Shown piece after piece: positions 1 through 7,431 of a DNA stretch of 64,000 bases. The position numbers were made by a program, and so were the translations under genes. Under the pieces are notes generated by a model that was given only the letters and a program-made list of their open reading frames with translations, made no database searches and was not told the origin of the DNA. The stretch lies in NCBI GenBank assembly GCA_007693785.1, contig RECY01000024.1, positions 124,001-188,000 on the forward strand, given 5' to 3'. Each line of letters begins with the position of its first letter. Positions within the stretch are counted from its first letter, which is position 1. Source of the stretch: Phycisphaerales bacterium (GTDB lineage: Bacteria; Planctomycetota; Phycisphaerae; Phycisphaerales; UBA1924).

Positions 1-203
1 CGTTGCTCTCCGGGCGGGCGATCGAGGTGGGGCACACTGTCCTGCTCCGGCTGCCCCGATCGATGAGCGGGGGCTCGGGCTGCGTCGCGGCCGTCGTACG
101 CCGGTGCGAGCAGACCGGCCCCGGCGAGTTCGACATCGGGCTGGCGTGCGTGGAGATGCCGAACACGCCGATCATCACGGCGTGGATCGCCAAAGCCGCC
201 TGA
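1..203 (+). CDS. C-terminal fragment of a PilZ-like protein (partial)
   Basis: The reading frame is open from the window edge to TGA at 201-203, so the true start lies upstream. The 66 visible residues contain a beta-rich stretch with V-A-A-V-V-R-R and, about a dozen residues later, F-D-I-G-L-A. This spacing resembles the middle of PilZ (cyclic-di-GMP-binding) domains, where a V-x-R strand is followed by an I-G-v-x-F strand. The N-terminal RxxxR ligand motif would be outside the window, so c-di-GMP binding cannot be judged. The assignment rests on weak pattern similarity only; a generic beta-barrel protein is equally possible. Confidence 0.45.
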   Translation, partial: LLSGRAIEVGHTVLLRLPRSMSGGSGCVAAVVRRCEQTGPGEFDIGLACVEMPNTPIITAWIAKAA

Positions 204-302
204 GTTCCGCTCGGCCGCGTCCATCGCAAACTGTGGCGGCACGCGGTGCGGGGGTGTACCGTGAAGGCCCGGCGCCATCCCGCGCCGCTCTGGAGGCCGC
301 AC

Positions 303-1436
303 GTGCACAAGAGCCCGCTCCGTTCGTTCCACGCCGACCACGGCGCGCAGATGGTCGAGTACGCCGGCTGGGAGATGCCCCTCCGATACCCCGCGGGCGT
401 CCTCGCCGAGCACCACCAGGTGCGGAACAGCGGCGGCATCTTCGACGTCTCGCACATGGGGCGTGTCGAGTTCAAGGGCCGTCACGCCCGCCGCCTCCTC
501 GAACGACTCTGCACACGGCGCGTCTACGACATGCAGGAAGGCCAGGCACGCTACAGCCTCGTCTGCAACGAGCAAGGCGGGGTGAAGGACGACGTGCTCG
601 TCTACCGCATGGACGACGACAAGTTCATGCTCGTGGTCAACGCCGCCAACCGTGAGAAGTTGCTGAAGCACTTCGAAGAGGTCCGTGCAGCGGGCGATCT
701 CTCCTGCTCCATCGACGACCAGACGCTCAAGACCGCGATGGTCGCGATCCAGGGCCCCAAGGTCATGGACCTGATCTCGCGCGTCTCCAGCGAGATCCCG
801 AACCTCAAGCGCTACCGCTTCACGGTCAAGAACCTGATGATCGTCAAGCTCATTGTGAGCCGCACCGGCTACACCGGTGAGGACGGCGTCGAGGTCATCC
901 TCCCCGCCAACGCGATCGGCATGGCCCTGAAGCTGCTGATGAAGGACATCGACCCCAACGCCGACGACGCCCTCATCAAGCCCGCCGGGCTCGCCGCCCG
1001 CGACTCCCTCCGCACCGAGGCCGGCATGCCCCTCTACGGGCACGAACTCGGCGAGGAGATCAACGCCCTTTCCTGCGGCATCAACTTCGCGATCAACATG
1101 GACAAGGCCGACGAAGAACGCGGCGAGGCCTTCATCGGCCTCGAAGCCCTCCAGAAAACCCAGGGCGAGGGCGGCTCCGCCCGCACCCTCGTCGGCCTCA
1201 AGCTCGACGGCAAGCGCAGCCCGCGACAGGGGCACGCCGTCTACGCCGGTGATCAGCAGATCGGCGAGGTCACCAGCGGCTGTCTCAGCCCCACGCTCGG
1301 CTACCCCATCGCGATGGCGATGGTCGCACGCGAGCACGCCGAGCCGGGGCGCACGCTGAGCGTCGACATCGGGCGTGTCCGCCTGGAGGGCGAGACGGTC
1401 CCGCTCCCGTTCTACAAGGCGCCGAAGAAAAGCTGA
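303..1436 (+). CDS. gcvT: Aminomethyltransferase (glycine cleavage T protein)
   Basis: T protein of the glycine cleavage system; it transfers the methylene group from the aminomethyl-lipoyl H protein to tetrahydrofolate and releases ammonia. The 377-residue product has the full-length family layout: an N-terminal folate-binding domain opening with the H-x-x-x-G-A-Q-M-V-E-Y-A-G-W-E-M-P block, the S-R-T-G-Y-T-G-E-D-G motif, the A-A-R-D-S-L-R-T-E-A-G-M-P-L-Y-G-H block, and a C-terminal barrel. The GTG at 303 is preferred over an in-frame start at 246 because GGAGG at 292-296 lies six bases before it and the protein family begins here. gcvH is on the opposite strand about 16 kb away and gcvP is not in the window, so the system is dispersed. 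Confidence 0.95.
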   Translation: MHKSPLRSFHADHGAQMVEYAGWEMPLRYPAGVLAEHHQVRNSGGIFDVSHMGRVEFKGRHARRLLERLCTRRVYDMQEGQARYSLVCNEQGGVKDDVLVYRMDDDKFMLVVNAANREKLLKHFEEVRAAGDLSCSIDDQTLKTAMVAIQGPKVMDLISRVSSEIPNLKRYRFTVKNLMIVKLIVSRTGYTGEDGVEVILPANAIGMALKLLMKDIDPNADDALIKPAGLAARDSLRTEAGMPLYGHELGEEINALSCGINFAINMDKADEERGEAFIGLEALQKTQGEGGSARTLVGLKLDGKRSPRQGHAVYAGDQQIGEVTSGCLSPTLGYPIAMAMVAREHAEPGRTLSVDIGRVRLEGETVPLPFYKAPKKS

Positions 1437-1502
1437 CGCCCGCCTCGGGGATGTTCACGCCGGGGGCGTTGACCCGGGGTCGCTCGGGGTCTTCACTCCG
1501 CC

Positions 1503-2732
1503 GTGCCCGGCAAACCCGCCAAGCTCGGTTCCCGTTCGACGCGTTCGGTGCGCCGTGAGAAGCCGTGGCTGCTCTTTACCGGCTTCGAGCCCAGCGGCGA
1601 CGACCACGCCGCCGCCGTCATCGCCGAGCTCAAACGACGCCACCCGGACCTGCCGATCCATGCCTGGGGCGGGCCCAAGATGGCCGCCGCCGGCGCGGAG
1701 ATCGTCGAACAAACCGGGCAATCGGCCGTCATGGGCATCCCGAGCCTCGGCAAGATCCTCGAGCACCAGCGCATCAACGCCCGCATCAAACACTGGCTCG
1801 ACACGCACGGCGCGACGGTGCACATCCCCGTCGATAGCCCGGCCGCCAACTTCCCCATCTGCAAGATGGCCCAGAAGCGCGGGCTGAAGGTCGTTCACCT
1901 CGTCGCCCCGCAGGTCTGGGCGTGGGGGACGTGGCGGATCCGCAAGCTCCGTCGCCTCAGCGACCTCGTGCTCTGCCTGCTCCCCTTCGAGGAGCCCTGG
2001 TTCCGACAGCGTGGGGTCAACGCGCGGTTCGTGGGGCACCCGCTGTTCGACCACGCGCCCGACGCCGCGGCCGTTGATGCTCAGGTCCAGGCCTTCCCCG
2101 CCGAGGCCCGCGAGGCGATCCCGCGCCTCGCCCTGCTCCCCGGCTCGCGCCCGGCCGAGTGGACCAAGAACTTTCCGCTGATCCTGGAGGCCTTCCGCGA
2201 ATTGCGCCGCGAGCGACCGACGGCGGCCGGCGTCGTCGCCGCCACCCATGCCCAGGCCGCCGCGAGGCTCCGCGAGATCGCCGAAGCCCACGGCGGCTGG
2301 CCGGACGGCATGCACATTGTGGAGCGTCAGACCGATGCCGTGATCGCCTGGTGCGACCTGGCGCTGGTGGTGAGCGGGACGGTGACGCTCCAGGTTGCGC
2401 GCCAGCGGAAGCCGATGGTGGTCTTTTACAAGTCCAACCCGCTGCTCTACGCGACGCTGGCGAGTTGGCTGGTCTCGACCGAGTTTTTCACGCTGCCGAA
2501 CCTGATCGCGGGTCGGGAGATCGTGCCCGAACTGGTGCCGCACTTTGACGGGGCGGACCCGATCGTGGAGGCGGCCCGGGAGCTGTTGAAGGATCCGGAA
2601 GCCGCCGCTCGTCAGCGGTCGGAGCTGGACGCGGTCGCGGGGCGGTTTGCCTCGACGAACGCGGCGATCGGGGCGGCCGACGCGATCGAGCGGATCGCCA
2701 ACCTCCGCCCTGAGCCGACGCCGAGCGCCTGA
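1503..2732 (+). CDS. lpxB: Lipid-A-disaccharide synthase
   Basis: GT19 glycosyltransferase that condenses UDP-2,3-diacylglucosamine with lipid X to make the lipid A disaccharide at the inner membrane. The 409 residues contain family landmarks: an S-G-D motif near residues 31-33, the V-A-P-Q-V-W-A-W block, V-G-H-P-L, the L-L-P-G-S-R motif and a C-terminal S-G-T-V-T-L block. The usual G-E-x-S-G-D reads F-E-P-S-G-D here, so the glycine is replaced. The first about 20 residues are basic and lack family similarity. The start is GTG without a clear ribosome-binding site. Presence of the gene implies a lipid A-containing outer membrane. No other lpx gene is in the window. Confidence 0.93.
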   Translation: MPGKPAKLGSRSTRSVRREKPWLLFTGFEPSGDDHAAAVIAELKRRHPDLPIHAWGGPKMAAAGAEIVEQTGQSAVMGIPSLGKILEHQRINARIKHWLDTHGATVHIPVDSPAANFPICKMAQKRGLKVVHLVAPQVWAWGTWRIRKLRRLSDLVLCLLPFEEPWFRQRGVNARFVGHPLFDHAPDAAAVDAQVQAFPAEAREAIPRLALLPGSRPAEWTKNFPLILEAFRELRRERPTAAGVVAATHAQAAARLREIAEAHGGWPDGMHIVERQTDAVIAWCDLALVVSGTVTLQVARQRKPMVVFYKSNPLLYATLASWLVSTEFFTLPNLIAGREIVPELVPHFDGADPIVEAARELLKDPEAAARQRSELDAVAGRFASTNAAIGAADAIERIANLRPEPTPSA

Positions 2733-2733
2733 T

Positions 2734-2774
2734 CCCCCCCCCCGCCCCCCGCGCCGCGGGGCCCCCCCCCCCCC
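2734..2774 (+). repeat. Poly-C tracts with hairpin after the lpxB stop
   Basis: Directly after the lpxB stop codon there are runs of 10 C (2734-2743), 6 C (2745-2750) and 13 C (2762-2774). Between them CCCCGCG (2747-2753) and CGCGGGG (2755-2761) can pair as a short stem. It may be a C-rich Rho-type termination zone or simply a slippage-prone low-complexity tract. No T-tract follows. Homopolymer length may also be affected by sequencing error. Confidence 0.6.
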
Positions 2775-2902
2775 GACTTGCATCCGGGGACGCATCCCTT
2801 CATAGTGTCGCCTTCACGATCCGGGGCGGCGTTCGGCCGAGCCCCCGTTCCGAGCCCATCGGCCGCCGGCCGCCCACCACGACCGAACGCGGAGAGCGAC
2901 AC

Positions 2903-4828
2903 GTGTCTCAACTCAACGATTTCATCGGCGCCCTCAACAACATCCTCTTCGCCGACTTCGTCGTCTATGCACTCCTTCTCGTCGGGCTCCTCTTCACCGT
3001 CTGGTCCGGCTTCGGGCAGTATCGCGCCCTGACCCACGGCGTCTCGGTCGTCCGAGGCAAATACGACAGCAAGAACGAGCCCGGCGCGATCAACCACTTC
3101 CAGGCTCTCTCCACCGCCCTCAGCGCCACCGTCGGGCTCGGCAACATCGCCGGCGTCGCGGTCGCGGTCGCGATCGGCGGGCCCGGGGCCATCCTCTGGA
3201 TGTGGGTCATCGGCGTCCTCGGCATGGGCCTCAAGATGACCGAGGTCACCCAGTCCATGCTCTACCGGAACACCGACGACCCCGACAACCCGCACGGCGG
3301 GCCGATGTTCGTCGCTGCCAAGGGCTTCCCAAGAATCTTCGAACGCTTCGGGCTCAAGCGGGTCGGGGCCGTCGTCGGAACGACCGTCGGCGGGATCTTC
3401 GTCATCACGCTCCTGACCTCCGCGATCACCGGCGGCAACATGTTCCAGGCGTGGAACGTCGCCGACGTCACCACGACCTACTTCGATATCCCCCAGCCCG
3501 TTACCGGCATCGTGCTCGCCCTGCTCGTGGGCATGGTCATCATCGGCGGGATCAAGCGCATCGGCGCGGTCGCGGGGCGCATCGTCCCGTTCATGTGCGG
3601 GCTCTACCTGCTCGCGGCGCTCTACGTGCTGATCCTCAACGCCGGCGCGATCCCGGAGATGATCTGGCTGATCATCCGCAGCGGGCTCCCGACCTGGCTC
3701 GGCGGGGCCAACCCCGAGCCGGCCGGCGCGTTCCTCGGCGCGACCTTCGGCTTCGCCGCCCTTTGGGGCGTGAAGCGAGCCCTGTTCAGCTCCGAAGCCG
3801 GTCAGGGCTCGGCCCCGATCGCCCACTCGGCCGCCAAGACCGACGAGCCCGTCCGCGAGGGCGTCGTCGCCGGGCTCGAACCCTTCATCGACACCATCGT
3901 CGTCTGCACGCTGACCGCGCTGGTGATCCTCGCAACCGGGACGTACAACCGCGACGCCGAGGCGCACTTTGAGGATCCCAACCAGATCCGTATCGTCGCG
4001 GCTCTGGACGACGGCGGGCAGCAGCGCGTCAACGACGCCGGCGTCCCGCTCTGGTTGCTCGAAACCCCCGAGCTCCCGCGCAAGTCCGCCGAGGCGCGAC
4101 GTGTGCTTCAGACCGCCGAGGGCGCCAGCGGCTGGCGGAACAGCGACAACGTGTTCATGGTCCTGGAGCGTGCGGAGGTTGACCGCGGCACCGGTTCGAG
4201 GGTCTTCAGGCACAACGCGCGCGTCAGCCGTGCCGATGACACCCAGCCGTGGATCGCCAACTGGCCCGAGATCGCCGCCGACGAGGCGCCGACGCTCCGG
4301 ACCAACCCGGACGGCTCCATCGACGTCGGCATTTATGCCGACTACGCCGGCGCGTCCCTCACGGCTCACGCCTTCGACCGCGTCACGCCGGGGCTTGGCA
4401 AGATCCTCATCGTCGTCGCCGCCTGGCTCTTCGCGATCAGCACCATGATCAGTTGGAGCTACTACGGCGAGCAGGGCATGTACTTCCTGTGCAACCGCCT
4501 CGGGCAGGCCGCGACTGACGCTGTGATTCTGATCTACAAGCTGGTCTATTGCCTGCTCATCCTGATGACGACCATCCTCGCGACGCCGATCTTCACCCGT
4601 CCCGACGGCACCAGCTACGCCGTCCTCGGCACCGATGCGCAGCTCGACAACTGGACCACACTCGGCCTCGGTGTCATGCTCTGGGCCAACATCCCGCTCA
4701 TGCTCATCTTCGGCGTCCAGGCGATGAAAGCCTACCACGAGTACATCGGCAAACTCAAGCGCGGCGAGTTCCACCCGCACGACGCGCCGAAAGTGACCGA
4801 CGTCGTCGAAGGCAAGGACGTGGAGTAA
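2903..4828 (+). CDS. Sodium:alanine/glycine symporter family (AGCS) protein with a large insertion
   Basis: Inner-membrane secondary transporter expected to import a small amino acid with Na+. The N-terminal half carries the family signature around G-L-G-N-I-A-G-V-A (residues 78-86) and many hydrophobic segments. The block A-L-F-S-S-E-A-G-Q-G-S-A-P-I-A-H is also typical, as is S-W-S-Y-Y-G-E-Q near residue 515. The protein is 641 residues, whereas family members usually have about 450-500. The excess is a hydrophilic block at about residues 345-495, between two membrane segments. GTG at 2903 follows GGAGAG at 2891-2896. The nearest other genes are unrelated, so the substrate cannot be narrowed. 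Confidence 0.9.
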   Translation: MSQLNDFIGALNNILFADFVVYALLLVGLLFTVWSGFGQYRALTHGVSVVRGKYDSKNEPGAINHFQALSTALSATVGLGNIAGVAVAVAIGGPGAILWMWVIGVLGMGLKMTEVTQSMLYRNTDDPDNPHGGPMFVAAKGFPRIFERFGLKRVGAVVGTTVGGIFVITLLTSAITGGNMFQAWNVADVTTTYFDIPQPVTGIVLALLVGMVIIGGIKRIGAVAGRIVPFMCGLYLLAALYVLILNAGAIPEMIWLIIRSGLPTWLGGANPEPAGAFLGATFGFAALWGVKRALFSSEAGQGSAPIAHSAAKTDEPVREGVVAGLEPFIDTIVVCTLTALVILATGTYNRDAEAHFEDPNQIRIVAALDDGGQQRVNDAGVPLWLLETPELPRKSAEARRVLQTAEGASGWRNSDNVFMVLERAEVDRGTGSRVFRHNARVSRADDTQPWIANWPEIAADEAPTLRTNPDGSIDVGIYADYAGASLTAHAFDRVTPGLGKILIVVAAWLFAISTMISWSYYGEQGMYFLCNRLGQAATDAVILIYKLVYCLLILMTTILATPIFTRPDGTSYAVLGTDAQLDNWTTLGLGVMLWANIPLMLIFGVQAMKAYHEYIGKLKRGEFHPHDAPKVTDVVEGKDVE

Positions 4829-4845
4829 GACCCGGAACGGCAAAG

Positions 4846-4935
4846 CTCGGAGCAGCAAAGCAGCGGATCGGACTGCACGAGGGTCGCCCATCCAAAGATT
4901 ACGATTCGGCGCGCGATCCGATCCGCTGCTCCGAG
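4846..4935. terminator. Imperfect inverted repeat between convergent genes
   Basis: Arms at 4846-4871 and 4918-4935 pair over CTCGGAGCAGC and GGATCGG, with an 8-nt bulge in the left arm. The repeat fills the gap between the symporter gene and the minus-strand gene that ends at 4952, so a bidirectional terminator is the likeliest role. No strong T-tract is present on either strand. Confidence 0.5.
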
Positions 4936-4951
4936 TTCCGTGATCCGAGCT

Positions 4952-5449
4952 TTATCGCAGCTCCTGCGCAATCTTCGCGATCATCTTCCGCGCGTCCGCC
5001 TCGGCGTCGAGACGGCTCTTCTTCCAGCTTGACCACATCCACGGCAGGCAGAGCACCCACATCGGCACGTACCACCACCACGTCTGCACGTTCGCCCGGT
5101 GCCACGCCCAATAGGTATCGATCATCGATTCGGTCAGCGGGAGCCCGGGCCACAGCGTGACGAGCAGGATCACCGCCGCGATGATCGGCATCTTGCGGCG
5201 TGCCCGCAACTCGAACGTGATCTCTCCCCCCTCGCCCGCGCCCGTCACCGTCCCGATCCCCGAATAGTCGAACGGCGTTGCGAACGCGTCGAACTCGAAC
5301 GATCGATCGCTGACACGTTTAAAACCGGCGAGCCGCCCCCGCTTGGAAGCGTTCGCCAGGCGTTCGAGCACGCCGTCGGGCGCGAGCGACGTGAAGACGC
5401 TCGGCAGTTCAGACCCCTCGGGCCTTGGCTGGGTTGATGCCTCGCTCAA
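4952..5449 (-). CDS. Hypothetical two-helix membrane protein
   Basis: A 165-residue protein without a recognised family. Residues 1-85 are soluble and mostly beta-like, and two hydrophobic segments follow at about 88-105 and 124-141, the second very tryptophan-rich. The C-terminal tail is charged (K-K-S-R-L-D-A-E-A-D-A-R-K) and probably cytoplasmic. The TTG start is supported by GGAGG eight bases upstream on the minus strand. It stands alone, convergent with the symporter gene. High third-position GC supports it being coding. Confidence 0.7.
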   Translation of the reverse strand: MSEASTQPRPEGSELPSVFTSLAPDGVLERLANASKRGRLAGFKRVSDRSFEFDAFATPFDYSGIGTVTGAGEGGEITFELRARRKMPIIAAVILLVTLWPGLPLTESMIDTYWAWHRANVQTWWWYVPMWVLCLPWMWSSWKKSRLDAEADARKMIAKIAQELR

Positions 5450-5633
5450 ACTGGCGGCCTCCGCTCAAAACCTGAACACAGTGGGGCCCCGAGACAGACG
5501 TCCCGGGCGTTCCGCACTGCACGACACCCGTGTGGTGCGCGTCCGGGCAGTCTATCGGTCCGATACCCGCCCGAATACCGCGGAGAACCGCTGCAAGACC
5601 TGTCGGTTCGCTGGCGTTGTCGCGGTTCGCCTG

Positions 5634-5639
5634 TAGGGT
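5634..5639 (+). promoter_or_regulatory. Possible -10 hexamer TAGGGT
   Basis: TAGGGT lies 6 nt before the ATG at 5646, and the interval contains no Shine-Dalgarno sequence, so transcription could begin at the start codon. Confidence 0.35.
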
Positions 5640-5645
5640 TCAGGC

Positions 5646-6218
5646 ATGTCCCCGGGCCGCGAACATCCCGAGCCGCGAACAGTCCTCCGCCTGGTGCGCC
5701 CCGGGCGCGAGGAGCCCGCCGAGCCCGCCCGTCACGCCGAGCCCGTGGCCGAGGCACCGATGGTCCCCGCCAGCCGGGCCCGGGTGACACGCGGGAAGCC
5801 GCCGCTCACGATCTCGCTCGACGAGGCCCTCGTCGCGGCGGAGAACCGCTCGGCTGCCGCCGTGACGGTCGGGGATGCGCGATGGGTCTTTGCCGCCCGC
5901 GTCGCGACCGCGCTCGAGGGCGGCAGGTCGGCCGTGCTCGCTCCGGAGCGGCGCGAGCGGCTGATCACCACTGCCCGCCACCTCGGCCTCCGCCCGTTCG
6001 ACGCCAACCTCATCGTCGCGATCGTTCAAGACACCGCGCGCACCACCGGTGCACCCCTCGGCCCGGCGACCGCCGAGCGCCTCGAACTCGTCCAGCCCGC
6101 CGATGCCCGGAGCGGGAAGGGCCCGTCGCCTGTCGGCGCGTGGATCTACCCCGCGCTCGCCAGTCTCACGCTCGCCGCCGCCTTGTTCGTCGTTCTGCTC
6201 GCCTGGCTCAATAGCTGA
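5646..6218 (+). CDS. Hypothetical protein with C-terminal membrane anchor
   Basis: A 190-residue product with no family I recognise. About the first 50 residues are proline/arginine/glutamate-rich and probably disordered. Residues 55-140 look like a compact helical domain (S-L-D-E-A-L near 57, then R-R-E-R-L-I-T-T-A-R-H-L-G). One hydrophobic segment at about 165-188 ends the chain, which suggests a tail-anchored protein. The flanking genes run in the opposite (4952-5449) and the same (peroxiredoxin) direction and give no functional hint. Confidence 0.65.
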   Translation: MSPGREHPEPRTVLRLVRPGREEPAEPARHAEPVAEAPMVPASRARVTRGKPPLTISLDEALVAAENRSAAAVTVGDARWVFAARVATALEGGRSAVLAPERRERLITTARHLGLRPFDANLIVAIVQDTARTTGAPLGPATAERLELVQPADARSGKGPSPVGAWIYPALASLTLAAALFVVLLAWLNS

Positions 6219-6301
6219 GGCTCGCGAACGCCGCACTGCGGGCGCCCGCACGTGAATCCGAGCTACCCTCCCGGCAGAACCAAGAGCCGAGGAGCGATCC
6301 C

Positions 6302-6907
6302 ATGCCCAAAAAAGCCGCAAGCAAAAAGACGTCCAAGAAATCGGTCACGAAGAAGACGCCGAGCGCAAAAACGCTCGCCAAGAAGACCTCGGGTGACGCC
6401 ACCTCGAACGCGACCCTCATCGGCGAGGGTAAGAAGGCCCCAGCGTTCACCCTGCAGGATCAGGACGGAAAGACCCACAAGCTCAGCGACTACGCCGGAC
6501 GGGCGGTCGTGCTGTTTTTCTACCCGAAGGACATGACCAGCGGCTGCACCGTCGAGGCGTGCGACTTCCGCGATTTGCTCCCGAAGTTCGACACGTCCAA
6601 AGCCGCGGTCCTCGGCATCAGCATCATGAACACCAAGAGCAAGGCCAAGTTCGCCGCCAAGGAGGGGCTGAACTACCCGCTGCTCGCCGACGACGCGACC
6701 GACGAGGACGGCAAGCCCGATCCCGTCGTCGCCAAGAAGTTCGGCGTCTGGGTCGAGAAGTCGATGTACGGCAACACCTACATGGGCATCGAGCGCACGA
6801 CCTACCTCATCGGGCCCGACGGGAAGATCGCGAAGCGCTGGGACAAAGTCAAAGTGCCCGGGCACGCCGAGGAAGTGCTTGAGGCGGCGCGGCGACTGGC
6901 GCAATAA
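6302..6907 (+). CDS. Peroxiredoxin (Bcp/PrxQ type) with Lys-rich N-terminal tail
   Basis: Thiol peroxidase of the AhpC/TSA superfamily that reduces hydroperoxides using thioredoxin. The catalytic region reads F-F-Y-P-K-D-M-T-S-G-C-T-V-E-A-C-D-F-R-D, with the peroxidatic Cys82 and a resolving-type Cys87 spaced as in Bcp/PrxQ enzymes. The usual proline of T-P-G-C-T is serine here. Residues 1-30 consist almost only of K, S, T, A and P, resembling histone H1/AlgP tails, which is unusual for this family. That tail could bind DNA or polyanions (inference). A GAGG element about seven bases upstream supports the ATG at 6302. Confidence 0.92.
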   Translation: MPKKAASKKTSKKSVTKKTPSAKTLAKKTSGDATSNATLIGEGKKAPAFTLQDQDGKTHKLSDYAGRAVVLFFYPKDMTSGCTVEACDFRDLLPKFDTSKAAVLGISIMNTKSKAKFAAKEGLNYPLLADDATDEDGKPDPVVAKKFGVWVEKSMYGNTYMGIERTTYLIGPDGKIAKRWDKVKVPGHAEEVLEAARRLAQ

Positions 6908-6986
6908 TCACATCTGCAAAGCGGGGCTGCTTATGCCGTGCGCGTGCGGCGCGCACAACACGCACTGTGAAAGCGCCCGCCCGCGG

Positions 6987-7259
6987 TTACGGGCCCCATT
7001 CGCTCACATAGCTCACGTCGCAGGCCGTCGGGCAGCCGCCGGCGGGCTCGGTGCGCCGAGCCGCGACCATCCGCCCGGGGAGGCGGGAAGCCGCGACGTC
7101 GATGTCGGGTTTGCCGGTCGAGGCCGGCGGGAGCGCCGACCCGTGTTCCGCTGGAAGCCCGACAAGGGCGCGCAGGACGTCATTCGCCGATGCTTGGCGT
7201 GTCGTCGCGAGCGAACGCAAGACCCGATCCACCTCGTCGTCGATCTGGACCGTTCTCAT
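6987..7259 (-). CDS. SeqA N-terminal-like ribbon-helix-helix protein
   Basis: A 90-residue protein. Its first about 35 residues (M-R-T-V-Q-I-D-D-E-V ... S-A-N-D-V-L-R-A-L-V) match the shape of the SeqA N-terminal domain: a beta strand with D-D-E followed by helices ending in S-A-S-D-I-L-R-R-M-L. This fold is a ribbon-helix-helix-like oligomerisation module. The SeqA C-terminal domain that binds hemimethylated GATC is absent; the remaining about 55 residues are low-complexity and basic. The start at 7259 is chosen over 7310 because GGAGG lies eight bases upstream. It is followed on its strand by the convergent peroxiredoxin end. A DNA-binding or regulatory role is inferred. Confidence 0.7.
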   Translation of the reverse strand: MRTVQIDDEVDRVLRSLATTRQASANDVLRALVGLPAEHGSALPPASTGKPDIDVAASRLPGRMVAARRTEPAGGCPTACDVSYVSEWGP

Positions 7260-7431
7260 GCCATCATCCTCCACGAGTACCGAGATCTGGTCAACGGTTT
7301 TGCGTGTCATCGGATGCAGAATCGGCGTTTTTACTCAGCAACATCACCCAACCCGTACGATCGGCACAACCTGTTTCAGGCAGGGCGAGGCCGCAGCTTT
7401 GAGCAGCACCTAAACCGGGCGGAGGACGCCC

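Noticed and set aside
204-302. Glycine riboswitch upstream of gcvT
   Set aside because: The 99-bp gap is too short and no paired aptamer architecture is visible.
2612-4891. 759-residue minus-strand open frame
   Set aside because: Complete antisense shadow of the symporter gene; acidic/arginine low-complexity product.
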